In this document: in pieces, positions 1 to 7,027 of the stretch | How the letters are laid out: each line of letters starts with the position of its first letter | How positions within the stretch are numbered: the stretch's first letter is position 1 | Assembly (NCBI RefSeq): GCF_002158995.1 | Contig: NZ_LOHF01000037.1 | Span: 1-35,266 of the forward strand | Origin: Pseudomonas caspiana | GTDB taxonomy: Bacteria > Pseudomonadota > Gammaproteobacteria > Pseudomonadales > Pseudomonadaceae | Reading direction: 5' to 3' | Length of the DNA stretch: 35,266 nt | Made by a program: the position numbers and the translations under genes | The notes under the pieces: generated by a model | The model's input: the letters and a program-made list of their open reading frames with translations, nothing else | Databases searched by the model: none | Told to the model about the DNA's origin: nothing

Positions 1-111
1 TTCAGCATGAAGGTCGCTTTCAACGCTGTAACGCGAAAGCTCATCAGCCGGTACGGGGTGGGAGTGAACGGTGCACTCCCCTTCAAGAGGTAAATCTCGC
101 TCTTCACTCAT
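1..111 (-). CDS. 5' end of an unrecognised gene, cut by the window edge
   Basis: An open frame starts at an ATG at 111-109 and runs off the left edge with 37 codons visible. The peptide begins MSEERDLPLEGECTVHSHPV and is rich in acidic residues. A good ribosome binding site (AAGGA) lies 8 bases before the ATG, which is the main reason for calling it a gene. I do not recognise the family from so short a piece. It points the same way as the RES, HEPN and RelA/SpoT genes to its right and would be part of the same island. Confidence 0.5.
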   Translation of the reverse strand, partial: MSEERDLPLEGECTVHSHPVPADELSRYSVESDLHAE

Positions 112-190
112 TATTACTTTCCTTGCCGGTCGCCCCGTCGTTTCAATCTCAATAGCACCGCTATCACGCGAGCGCTAGTCGAAAAAGGTG

Positions 191-229
191 AGGGTGCCAG
201 CATGGGGTTCAGAACCTGCTGGGGACCCT
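191..229. repeat. 39-nt imperfect hairpin
   Basis: The left arm AGGGTGCCAGCA pairs with TGCTGGGGACCCT on the right, allowing one bulged G, and GGTT/AACC closes a three-base loop inside. There is no T run after it, so it does not look like an intrinsic terminator. It lies in the gap between the edge gene and the remnant at 258-581. Its role is unknown; a recombination or att-type site or a transposon end are possibilities only. Confidence 0.4.
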
Positions 230-257
230 AGAGATTTACTGACCACACGGGGCATGA

Positions 258-581
258 AACTCGCGGGATCGAGTTAGTGGGAGGCATTGGAATGGGTTCC
301 TCTCTCATGTATCACAAGAAAGAATCAAAGATCCATTTTACTTAGACTCTATTTTAGGAAAAGTTAATTTTTGGTTGCAGGCAGAGCCTGATAGTTCAGA
401 TGCCAAAATTTGTCGCGATATATTATTACCCCACTTTGGTAAGAATTATCAGGCATAGCTATTAGCAGAAGCCTCTGCAGCAAAACTTCATATCCCAATA
501 ATTTCAAGGCATCAGCGAGATCCAGTTGCCGAAAGTTGCCGGTTATCGGGGTTAAGGATCGAGGCTAAAGTAGATTTTTAG
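258..581 (+). pseudogene. Remnant of an AT-rich gene, interrupted by an in-frame TAG
   Basis: One plus-strand frame stays open from 258 to the TAG at 456-458 and then continues in the same frame to a TAG at 579-581. The translation on both sides looks protein-like: SHVSQERIKDPFYLDSILG and LLAEASAAKLHIPIISRHQ. The first stop would be explained by TGG to TAG (Trp to stop). No in-frame ATG or ribosome binding site is visible at the 5' side, so the beginning is also missing. I do not recognise the family. Base composition is AT-rich like the RES gene beside it, so it was probably acquired with the island. It could be a chance frame, hence the modest confidence. Confidence 0.35.
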
Positions 582-649
582 TGCATGCACGCCTAGATTT
601 CAGCCCATCCTAGAACGCGCAATTAGTGATCAAAGTGCATTGTTAGGTA

Positions 650-1402
650 TCAATTTTTTCTTTCGTCAGCAACTAAAGATGACGAGTAGTGAACTTCGCT
701 TATTGAGTGGAGCTCAACATCAAGGCACTCGGCAATTGAAACATCAAATAGCGCTAAGTTCTCTCCGTTGCGGTGTAATACGCTACCATATTCTAGCCCA
801 TCCATTCCTTCTGATTTAAACAGTTCTGCTAAATACTGACTTGGCAAGTATGCCAGTCTATCTGCATTATGTGCAGGGCTAGCGAAATAAAATTGATTTA
901 TCGGCGTTGAGTTTAATAAGTCTCGAACTATATCATCTATCTCGTAATCTTTTACATTGGAGTGCTTTGTGTGTTGAAGCGACACAATATCAATATCTTT
1001 TTTTAAAATGAATTTTGCTACTGATATCTTCGCCCCAACCCAAGGTCTAACTTCTGCAATTGCAGTGTCAATAGACTTTGCCAGGTATAAATATGATATG
1101 CCCTCTGGATTTATTCTCCCTGAGTTAGCTTGCCCTCTAGGTGGTGCCCCCATATTTTCCCTTTCATATGGTGCGTTTTTATCAATAGCGTTGATTCTTG
1201 CTCGATAAAAGAGGTTACCTGATTTCAACTTAAACGTTTTTCTTTTTAAGTGATATTGAATATACTTTTTTATCCTCTCTTGCAAGTCCTTGGATACATT
1301 GAATCGATTTGAATACTTAAGCTCTTCTCCAAGTTTTTTATAAAAATCCCAAAACTCCTTAGGGATCTTTATATCGCTTAGACTGGTAGGTTCATTACGC
1401 AT
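650..1402 (-). CDS. RES-domain protein (NAD+-degrading toxin family)
   Basis: A 250-aa protein with an approximately 60-residue charged N-terminal part followed by a RES domain. The visible hallmarks are the YRAR motif at 66-69, GRINPEG at 95-101, a conserved AEVRPW around Glu117, and the late block YLPSQYLAELFKSEGMDGL. The family is named for conserved Arg, Glu and Ser; characterised members are NAD+ phosphorylases or glycohydrolases that act as toxins with an Xre-type antitoxin. No Xre or DUF2384 antitoxin is visible on either side: the neighbours are a gene remnant downstream and a HEPN-like gene 276 bp upstream on the same strand. It may therefore be an orphan toxin, or a domesticated or defence effector. 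Its coding sequence is clearly more AT-rich than the core genes. The ATG at 1402 is the only sensible start, but its ribosome binding site is weak. Confidence 0.8.
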   Translation of the reverse strand: MRNEPTSLSDIKIPKEFWDFYKKLGEELKYSNRFNVSKDLQERIKKYIQYHLKRKTFKLKSGNLFYRARINAIDKNAPYERENMGAPPRGQANSGRINPEGISYLYLAKSIDTAIAEVRPWVGAKISVAKFILKKDIDIVSLQHTKHSNVKDYEIDDIVRDLLNSTPINQFYFASPAHNADRLAYLPSQYLAELFKSEGMDGLEYGSVLHRNGENLALFDVSIAECLDVELHSISEVHYSSSLVADERKN

Positions 1403-1678
1403 AATTGTCGGTTACTCGAGGATTTTTCTAACGATTATTGCAGCTGGGTAAAGCACTTTATCCCGTTCTAACGTTATCGTCACCCCCTCGAAATGGGAGC
1501 TGTCGAGGTCGAGGTATTTGTATCCGGTGTAACGGCGTATGGACACATCTCTGCTTCTACTCAGAGCTGGAAGCAATTGCACTGATGCCGGACGTCTGCT
1601 TGTGGCCGTGTGCTACGTCTGCTGGCGTCAGGAAACGGCCAAAGGCGATCTATGAGAAGCGTCCAAAAAAGCTCAAGG

Positions 1679-2593
1679 CTATTCATCCCTTTGGGCATCG
1701 ATGAGCGCTTTGAAGAGTTGATTATTCACGTGCATAACGAAGTCATGGATGTCTCTCATCATTGCTAGGACCGCATTGCTCGAGAATTCCTGTTCTTTGC
1801 CTTGAAGGTTTCTCCCGTTACGATGCACGATGTCGTGCCGAAGAGCCACCGCACGATGAAGTCGCTCTTTAAGTTCAACACTCGGGAAAACCTGAATATT
1901 GAATGCAATCTCATAAAGCTGCTCAACTTTTCCCAGCCGATGATAGATCTGATCTCGCAAGTAGTTCTGGACACGCCTTTCTATCGTCAAACTCTCATTC
2001 CATGCTTCAAAAAGGGTGATCTTCTGAGAAGACAATTTTTCCTCTTTCAAGAGAAGATTCTCAGTTGCGCCTATCTCTTCTGCCACAAGTGCCATAAGTG
2101 TGTTGGCAAGGTAAGCCTCCATTGCGCTGATTAGTCCAGATAGCGCTAGCTTATTAATTTCCGGAGCAGAGCTCTTAAGTAATCCTGATCCGCCAATACC
2201 ATACGTATGCAGTACCTCAGTCATATGATTGTAGCTCGACAAGAACTCGAATAACGGATCGTCAGTCGCCCGCACGTTATTCTGACAAGAGCTGGTGGCG
2301 TGCGAATCGGAAAGTTCTGTTAGCTCGCTGGAGAATACCTCCACATTTTGGTAGTCCACTAACGTGACTTCGTACCTGTAGGGAGTTTTTTTCACAGTGG
2401 CGTCGTAACGCTTTCCGCAATTGTCACAGTCAATCACAGTATTTCGAGTGGAAGGCTCTTCAAGCCAGCTGGTGTCGGGAGCAGGTACTGAGGTCCGACT
2501 GGTGTGTACACAACTAGGGCACTTAAACAGAACGACGGTGCTGAAAGGCATCAGAGACATCCGAAAAGAGACAATGAAAGGGACGCTACACAA
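1679..2593 (-). CDS. Zinc-ribbon protein with a C-terminal HEPN-like domain
   Basis: A 304-aa protein. Near the N-terminus a CPSC pair (Cys25, Cys28) and a CDNC pair (Cys56, Cys59) form a likely zinc ribbon. The C-terminal two thirds are helical and contain RHDIVH (Arg252 to His257), the R-X4-H signature of HEPN domains, many of which are ribonucleases in toxin or defence systems. I infer an RNA-targeting or RNA-binding role; the exact family is not recognised. The start is uncertain. The longest frame opens with TTG at 2593, which has GAGGT 9 bases upstream; ATG codons follow at 2560 and 2551 but have poorer binding sites. It lies between the RES gene and the RelA/SpoT operon, on the same strand, with no overlap to either. 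Confidence 0.65.
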   Translation of the reverse strand: MCSVPFIVSFRMSLMPFSTVVLFKCPSCVHTSRTSVPAPDTSWLEEPSTRNTVIDCDNCGKRYDATVKKTPYRYEVTLVDYQNVEVFSSELTELSDSHATSSCQNNVRATDDPLFEFLSSYNHMTEVLHTYGIGGSGLLKSSAPEINKLALSGLISAMEAYLANTLMALVAEEIGATENLLLKEEKLSSQKITLFEAWNESLTIERRVQNYLRDQIYHRLGKVEQLYEIAFNIQVFPSVELKERLHRAVALRHDIVHRNGRNLQGKEQEFSSNAVLAMMRDIHDFVMHVNNQLFKALIDAQRDE

Positions 2594-2731
2594 CTCTAGC
2601 TGACCTCGGTGATGCCTTAAAGTTTTGATACTCGATTGCAGTGATCTCCAGCTGATGAAGTCAGTCTAAAAATAGACTGTCGTGAATGCCCGCTTGGTGT
2701 TGAAACAGATTCAAGCCGAACTTCCGCTTTT

Positions 2732-2917
2732 GGCCGGTTCTGTTGAAAAAGTCCGCTTTGAATTCCACGCCGCAAAAAATATGCGCCTGAGATTGAGATC
2801 TGGATGTTTGGTAGAGCGATTCAGAACTGGGATTTCAAGTTGCAGCGTGCAACAGAGGTGTTTCATCCATCAATATTCGAGTGTTTTGGGAAAGCTAACT
2901 TTTTCAACGCAATCGGC
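2732..2917. mobile_element. 186-bp inverted-repeat element, copy 1 (MITE-like)
   Basis: Imperfect terminal inverted repeats of about 26 bp bound it: GGCCGGTTCTGTTGAAAAAG on the left, and on the right a sequence whose complement starts GGCCGATTGCGTTGAAAAAG (21 of 26 match). It has no transposase and is exactly as long as the copy at 5917-6102. Read in opposite orientation the two copies align without gaps over at least the first 90 bases, including TGAGATTGA(A/G)ATCT. It is best read as a diverged non-autonomous element or internally deleted IS. It lies in the 517-bp gap between the HEPN-like gene and the RelA/SpoT operon. Confidence 0.7.
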
Positions 2918-3110
2918 CGATAGCTGCCGCGCGCGGGCGAATTTTCGGCCAGCAACAGCCGGTCGGCAGTTTATCGGAGACTGCGACACTCGCACTTCTG
3001 AGTGCACGGAGTAAAAAATCACAGGGAGTAACAGGAAACGGTTATTTGTAGCGTTCAGTCCACTGAGCATGGCAAAAATTTATAGATGCGGCAATCTTTT
3101 GCCGCTCACA

Positions 3111-4115
3111 TCAGATATCTTTAGTCCACCGCGGCGCAATGCCAAGATCACTGTATATTGGCTCAAGCATTTGCAGATCAAAAGGCCAACACGCAGGTAG
3201 GGAGCGTGAGCGAGTTTGTACAAGAAAATATATAAGAGTGATTGCATGAATACGATAGATCGCTTCTTTCGGGCTCCTCTCCTCTATCCTGGCCTTCAGG
3301 ACATTCGCAAATTTCTGTACAAAAGCACCAAAACCCTCAAGTCCACCACTCCCGATAGCACCTCGTAATTGGTCAATGATGTAATCATTTTCGCGGGACT
3401 TGGTCTCGAACACAACAGCAGAAAGCTCTAAGGCATTTATTTTAGCCACCTCATCCTTGATAGCCTGGACAGTAGCAAGCGACGTTAAAGTGCTTTTGTT
3501 GGCCCTGAGCAGCATATCATCCGTTGTTTCCATAAGCGCCATGCTTTTGGCAAATAATCGATGAATCTCAGGTTGACTGGTTATGTTTGATTTATAAAGT
3601 GTATCATGACTTAACTCAGCATAGGCGTGCTGAAGAAGAGTTCTAACCTGTATCTCACACTTGGTACCGACGGGTATAAGTACGTCGTTGTGAGTTAACT
3701 CGCTATAGGATGTCACAATGAAGTGGGCAGATTGGTAGTCAAATATTCGAGGATCTTTATCGCGCCATTCATCGAATTCTTTACTATTCATCGTTTGCCA
3801 GTGATCCGATGCCTCAATTAGCCTCGAGACCTCTACGATCTGATCAGACAACCCCAACACAAAGCGGACTCCTACTTTATCTGTAATATCTTCGTAGTTG
3901 GAGAACCAGCCTTTGTTAAGCACGAATGCCTTTGCAATCAGTGAGTTCTCTTCCTTAACTCTGACCTCAGGCGAAATCTTCACCCATTTTTTATAAGCTT
4001 CAGTGCCAAAAGTACAGGTGATGGCTTGTGTTAATTTTTCAATGACAAATAGACCCCACGCCTTAAGGTATGGGGCCTCACTTCGGAACCGACTGAGGTA
4101 CTCTTCCTCTGTCAT
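3111..4115 (-). CDS. RelA/SpoT-domain nucleotidyltransferase (alarmone synthetase-like)
   Basis: A 334-aa protein with a RelA/SpoT synthetase domain at about residues 40-175. Visible motifs are RVKEENS (Arg52, Lys54), EDITDKVGVRFV with the likely metal-binding Asp79, DYQSAH (126-131), and CEIQVRTLLQHAYAELSHD with Glu154, Gln156, His163 and Glu167. These are the nucleotide-binding and catalytic positions of the family, so it appears active. There is no HD hydrolase, TGS or ACT domain, so it is not a housekeeping RelA or SpoT. A helical C-terminal region of about 150 residues follows. Stand-alone members include small alarmone synthetases and toxins such as toxSAS, CapRel and Tas1; the product or target here cannot be read from sequence. 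It is the last gene of the operon and overlaps the NdpA-like gene by ATGA (4112-4115), implying translational coupling. Confidence 0.85.
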   Translation of the reverse strand: MTEEEYLSRFRSEAPYLKAWGLFVIEKLTQAITCTFGTEAYKKWVKISPEVRVKEENSLIAKAFVLNKGWFSNYEDITDKVGVRFVLGLSDQIVEVSRLIEASDHWQTMNSKEFDEWRDKDPRIFDYQSAHFIVTSYSELTHNDVLIPVGTKCEIQVRTLLQHAYAELSHDTLYKSNITSQPEIHRLFAKSMALMETTDDMLLRANKSTLTSLATVQAIKDEVAKINALELSAVVFETKSRENDYIIDQLRGAIGSGGLEGFGAFVQKFANVLKARIEERSPKEAIYRIHAITLIYFLVQTRSRSLPACWPFDLQMLEPIYSDLGIAPRWTKDI

Positions 4116-5170
4116 TTGTCCTGGCTCACAAGCGCTCCTTGGATCATCAGCGTTGTATGCGTTTCAGTTGTTTCCACCACCTTCACAAGCTCTGCAAACT
4201 TATCAGCCGGAGCAGTGATCTTGACATCATTTGTGAAGCTTAGCTTACGACGGGCCAATTTCCTGTTGATTGCCTTGGTATCTTTGACAATCGCAGAGTC
4301 AGGGAAGCCTTTCTTTCCCATGTAACCAACAAAATCATCTGATTCATTTGGAGTCATGTAACGCTGAGCGAATTCGGCACCTTCGATTGTAGTCGACGTA
4401 TCTGTCTTCAGATAGGTGTACAATGCTTGTTGCAAGTCGATTTTTCGCTCTGGTGGTACACCCATCCCTTCGATAAATTCGGCTGTGTAATCGAAAAAAT
4501 CACGAGTTCGCTGTACCGCGTTGTCCGGAATTCTGAGTCCTAAGAAGCTAGAGTAGAAATATTTCGCAGCTTGACGATCGTCATCGGACTTTATATTGCT
4601 GTCGTATACATGTGCATTAAGGTCAACAACGGCTCCGCTGGTTCTAGCAGCGGTTTCGTAAAAAATACCGATCTTATAAAGTTTAGATTGCGGTGTAAGA
4701 ATCAAGTTTTCAAGGTAAGCGAGAGTGATCTTTCCATCCTCTTCCGTTTCCGTGAAACCAGCTTGCTGTTCGGCCTTGATGATAATCAAGCACCGCTTGT
4801 TATCGGTGTCCGTTGTCCCAGAAATAATCACCAACGTGCCTCCAGGCCAGCGTTTGCTGGTGTGGATGGAAGTATGGTGGTGAGCAATTGCTGCCGAGGT
4901 GGTAATAAACCCCCGATCAGACGCTTGAACTAGTTGCTTCGAGTACTCGTAGCAACTAGCAGCAGTTTTGTTAGAAACATCCATCGCCAACGACCCAGAC
5001 CCTGTCCCGAGTACCTTGCTGACCCGCTCCTGAAGCATTTGCTTACCTGCTTGATTCAGAGTCGTCAATTCAAGACTGATTGTGGCGGGCGTAGCACCAT
5101 GCTCATTAGGCTTATGTACGTTATGCAAAATAATGCGTTCAAAAATCAAATTATTGAATGGATTGCTCAT
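4112..5170 (-). CDS. Nucleoid-associated protein, NdpA/YejK (NA37) family
   Basis: A 352-aa protein, close to the usual 335-350 aa of the family. The C-terminal half follows E. coli YejK in order: AAKYFYSSFLG, FFDYTAEFI, LQQALYTYLK, the DDFVGYMGKKGFPDSAIVKD segment, then KLSFTNDVKITAP. The N-terminal half keeps the strand-rich pattern ending in LENLILTPQSKLYKIGIF. YejK binds the nucleoid; its biochemical role is not well defined. This is not the chromosomal housekeeping copy judging by its context: it is the middle gene of a three-gene operon, overlapping the SLATT-like gene (5167-5170) and the RelA/SpoT gene (4112-4115) by ATGA. AGGA lies 9 bases before its ATG. In this setting it may sense or bind nucleic acid for the system; that is inference. 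Confidence 0.78.
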   Translation of the reverse strand: MSNPFNNLIFERIILHNVHKPNEHGATPATISLELTTLNQAGKQMLQERVSKVLGTGSGSLAMDVSNKTAASCYEYSKQLVQASDRGFITTSAAIAHHHTSIHTSKRWPGGTLVIISGTTDTDNKRCLIIIKAEQQAGFTETEEDGKITLAYLENLILTPQSKLYKIGIFYETAARTSGAVVDLNAHVYDSNIKSDDDRQAAKYFYSSFLGLRIPDNAVQRTRDFFDYTAEFIEGMGVPPERKIDLQQALYTYLKTDTSTTIEGAEFAQRYMTPNESDDFVGYMGKKGFPDSAIVKDTKAINRKLARRKLSFTNDVKITAPADKFAELVKVVETTETHTTLMIQGALVSQDK

Positions 5171-5637
5171 TGACCATTCCTCTTCAACGCAGCGTCATGG
5201 ACCTGTTTTGATACACTTGGACTTTCTGTTGCCAGTTTGTTCAAATCAGACTCAGCCTCCTTCAACCGGATTTCCTTTTCAGAACTTTCGAGTGCCGTGG
5301 CTAACTCTAGTTTCCGACGGACATGGCCGTAGCTAGCCCCAGCAAGACGATGAAGGTTCGTACGATCTTCAAGCTTCAAAAAAGTTTGCAATGAGGAAAG
5401 AACTGCTGCCAGCAGCGTGAAGAGAGCGAGCAACACTTTGGAAACATCCCCAAGTGTGGCCAACAATGTGGTGGCACCTGCAATTGCGGTAATACCGATG
5501 GTTAGCACACCCAGCCAGCGGTGGACCGAGCTTAGACGCTCAGCCATTAACTGATGCGACAGCTGTGATTCTCTGGATCGCTTGAGCCAGCGCTGCAAAA
5601 CTTCAACACTGCTCCTAAACTCCGGTTCAGAACTCAT
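5167..5637 (-). CDS. SLATT-like two-transmembrane protein, putative effector
   Basis: A 156-aa protein and the first gene of the operon. Two hydrophobic helices at about residues 41-61 and 67-86 form a hairpin. They are preceded by an amphipathic segment rich in Arg and Gln and followed by a charged helical tail containing HRLAGASYGHVRRKLE. This matches the layout of SLATT domains, predicted two-TM effectors found with nucleotide-generating enzymes in bacterial conflict systems. I chose the ATG at 5637 because AGGGA lies 5 bases upstream; another in-frame ATG at 5643 sits inside that binding site. It shares an ATGA with the NdpA-like gene. If the analogy holds, it would disrupt the inner membrane when the RelA/SpoT product or a trigger is present. 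Family assignment rests on architecture and the tail motif. Confidence 0.65.
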   Translation of the reverse strand: MSSEPEFRSSVEVLQRWLKRSRESQLSHQLMAERLSSVHRWLGVLTIGITAIAGATTLLATLGDVSKVLLALFTLLAAVLSSLQTFLKLEDRTNLHRLAGASYGHVRRKLELATALESSEKEIRLKEAESDLNKLATESPSVSKQVHDAALKRNGQ

Positions 5638-5916
5638 GAACATCCCTTAGTGTAATAATGCGAGGAAGGGATGTACGCAAATAGCTTAGACGTCCCTGCC
5701 AAGCGTGGAAATCAAACGTATCACAGGGCATGGCTCTTTGGCATCATCATTTCCTCTGCCACCATCTTGGACAATCACCAGTGCGCGAGCTCTCAGATTT
5801 TGGAGGCAATGATCTATACGGTTAGAGTACTGTGCATTCATACAGATTGAGTCGACGCGAGACTAGGCGGGAGATAGCCATTGTCCATTAGCCGTTCTCC
5901 ACGAAGGACGACTATT

Positions 5917-6102
5917 GGCCTATTCTGTTAAAAAAGTCGGTTCTTCCAGACTGCCCGCATACTGACCGCAGAAAACTCTTTTTTTGCACCCCGCTAGGCG
6001 AAATCTGAGCCCGAAATCCTCTGCTCAACGTAAAGATTTCAATCTCAAGCGTGTACTTTTCTACGGTGGAAACCATGGCCGACTTTTTCAACAGAATCGG
6101 CC
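5917..6102. mobile_element. 186-bp inverted-repeat element, copy 2 (MITE-like)
   Basis: The terminal inverted repeats are 24 bp with 22 matches: GGCCTATTCTGTTAAAAAAG on the left and, complemented, GGCCGATTCTGTTGAAAAAG on the right. It encodes nothing. Length and internal sequence match the copy at 2732-2917 in reverse orientation. It is better preserved at its ends than copy 1. It sits in the non-coding stretch upstream of the SLATT-NdpA-RelA/SpoT operon, so the two copies bracket that operon. The rest of the gap at 5638-5916 shows no convincing gene. Confidence 0.75.
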
Positions 6103-6184
6103 GAAAGTGGTTACAAGCCTATAGTCGTTATAAATCAGAAGCCGAAAAGGTCTGAGCGCTTGCCTCTAACGATAGGGTCTTGTG

Positions 6185-6211
6185 AAGCGGAAGCTGCTCA
6201 GTCTTCCGCTT
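6185..6211. repeat. Hairpin after the integrase remnant
   Basis: A 9-bp perfect inverted repeat, AAGCGGAAG and CTTCCGCTT, separated by 9 bases. It follows the broken integrase frame when read on the minus strand. There is no strong T run, so it is at best a weak terminator or a relic of the island end. Confidence 0.4.
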
Positions 6212-6256
6212 GTTCATCACGCGCTCTTTCTTTTGAGCTGAGCCGCCGAGACCCAG

Positions 6257-6433
6257 TCAAGACCATTTTCCGTCTGGCTTTTTGTAGCGCAGCTCCCATG
6301 ATTTCTGCCCGTTAGGTTTCACCCGGAAGTACAGGCCATTCCCGTCCTGCTCCCGATACGTTGTGTGCTCAGGCTCTAGGCCTGCAAGCGTGGTGTCTGC
6401 TAATGGGCGGCGTTTGATTTCAGTGCGCTCCAC
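6257..6433 (-). pseudogene. N-terminal remnant of a tyrosine-recombinase integrase
   Basis: This 58-codon frame begins at GTG 6433, with GGAGG 10 bases upstream. The sequence VERTEIKRRPLADTTLAGL followed by GNGLYFRVKPNGQKSW and LRYKKPDGKWS is the arm-binding N-terminus (DUF4102 type) of P4-like integrases from tRNA-linked islands. A TGA at 6259-6257 replaces the tryptophan expected after KWS; the frame then reads LGLGG, which still fits the family, before similarity stops. So there is a nonsense mutation and loss of about 350 residues including the catalytic domain. It starts 166 bp from the 3' end of tRNA-Arg and points into the island, the normal position for an integrase. The island is therefore probably fixed. 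Confidence 0.8.
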
Positions 6434-6523
6434 TTCCTATATGCCTCCAGTTATAGGAATTTCAAAGCATGCACGTGGGCATACACGGCGGGAAGTTATA
6501 GGGGTAGACAGGGACGGATAGCC

Positions 6524-6554
6524 AGAAACAAGAAAGCCCGCACAGGGCGGGCTT
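6524..6554 (-). terminator. Intrinsic terminator after tRNA-Arg
   Basis: Read on the minus strand, an AAGCCCGCC/GCGGGCTT hairpin with a short loop (6534-6554) is followed by TTCTTGTTTC. It lies 45 bases past the tRNA CCA end and should stop tRNA transcription before the integrase remnant. Confidence 0.7.
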
Positions 6555-6598
6555 CTTGGGGGCTTCGAGACAGTCTGAGACAGCTCAAAACAGGTAAG

Positions 6599-6675
6599 TG
6601 GTGCACCAGGCGGGATTCGAACCCACGACCCCTGCCTTCGGAGGGCAGTACTCTATCCAGCTGAGCTACTGGTGC
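6599..6675 (-). tRNA. tRNA-Arg (anticodon CCG)
   Basis: A complete 77-nt cloverleaf is visible on the minus strand. Acceptor arm GCACCAG pairs with CTGGTGC, followed by discriminator A and encoded CCA. The D arm contains AGCTCAGCTGGATAGAG. The anticodon stem is CTGCC/GGCAG with loop CTCCGAA, giving anticodon CCG, which reads CGG. The T arm has GGTTCGAATCC. Its 3' end faces the accessory region at 1-6600 with an integrase remnant beside it, so it is the probable integration site. I looked for a second copy of the 3' end at the far side and did not find one in the window; it may lie beyond position 1. Confidence 0.97.
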
Positions 6676-6854
6676 AATGCGGGCGCCATGATACTCATCT
6701 GGTTGGCGGGCGTCCATGCTGGTGAGTGCTGTTGTTGATTTTGCACGTTTCAAGGTATTTGGACGACGCTGATCAGAAAATCGGGCGGATGTTGGCAATT
6801 GCGTTCTTTTTTTCGAACGGCCTATTGTCCTTTGACCTAGCAGTCCCTAGGATT

Positions 6855-6872
6855 CGTTTGAGATTTCAAACG
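6855..6872. promoter_or_regulatory. Inverted repeat upstream of gabD
   Basis: CGTTTGA and TCAAACG form a perfect 7-bp inverted repeat with a 4-base spacer, about 155 bp before the gabD start. A second small palindrome, CCTAG-CAGTC-CCTAGG, lies just before it. The gap from 6676 to 7027 has no gene. The symmetric site could bind a regulator of GABA catabolism; I cannot name it from the sequence. Confidence 0.35.
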
Positions 6873-7027
6873 CTCTTGTCCGGTTTTCCTGCACTTTGTG
6901 ACCCTGCGTTGCGGGGGCCGGCGAATGATTTCCTGATGGCGGCCTTGTTCGAGGCGCCTTTTGAACGATCAAAAACATGCACCGCCCGTGTGCGGCGCAT
7001 TTTCGGTATATCAAAGCGGAGGCCGAC

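Noticed and set aside
1403..1678. Possible gene in the gap between the RES and HEPN-like genes.
   Set aside because: An 88-codon plus-strand frame exists at 1438-1704 but overlaps the end of the HEPN-like gene, lacks a binding site and has an implausible composition.
2682..3014. A 110-codon plus-strand frame covering the first 186-bp element.
   Set aside because: It reads through the inverted repeats of the element and has no ribosome binding site.
1..6598. A second copy of the tRNA-Arg 3' end as the far att site.
   Set aside because: No repeat of the tRNA 3' end was found by eye; the true far end is probably left of the window.
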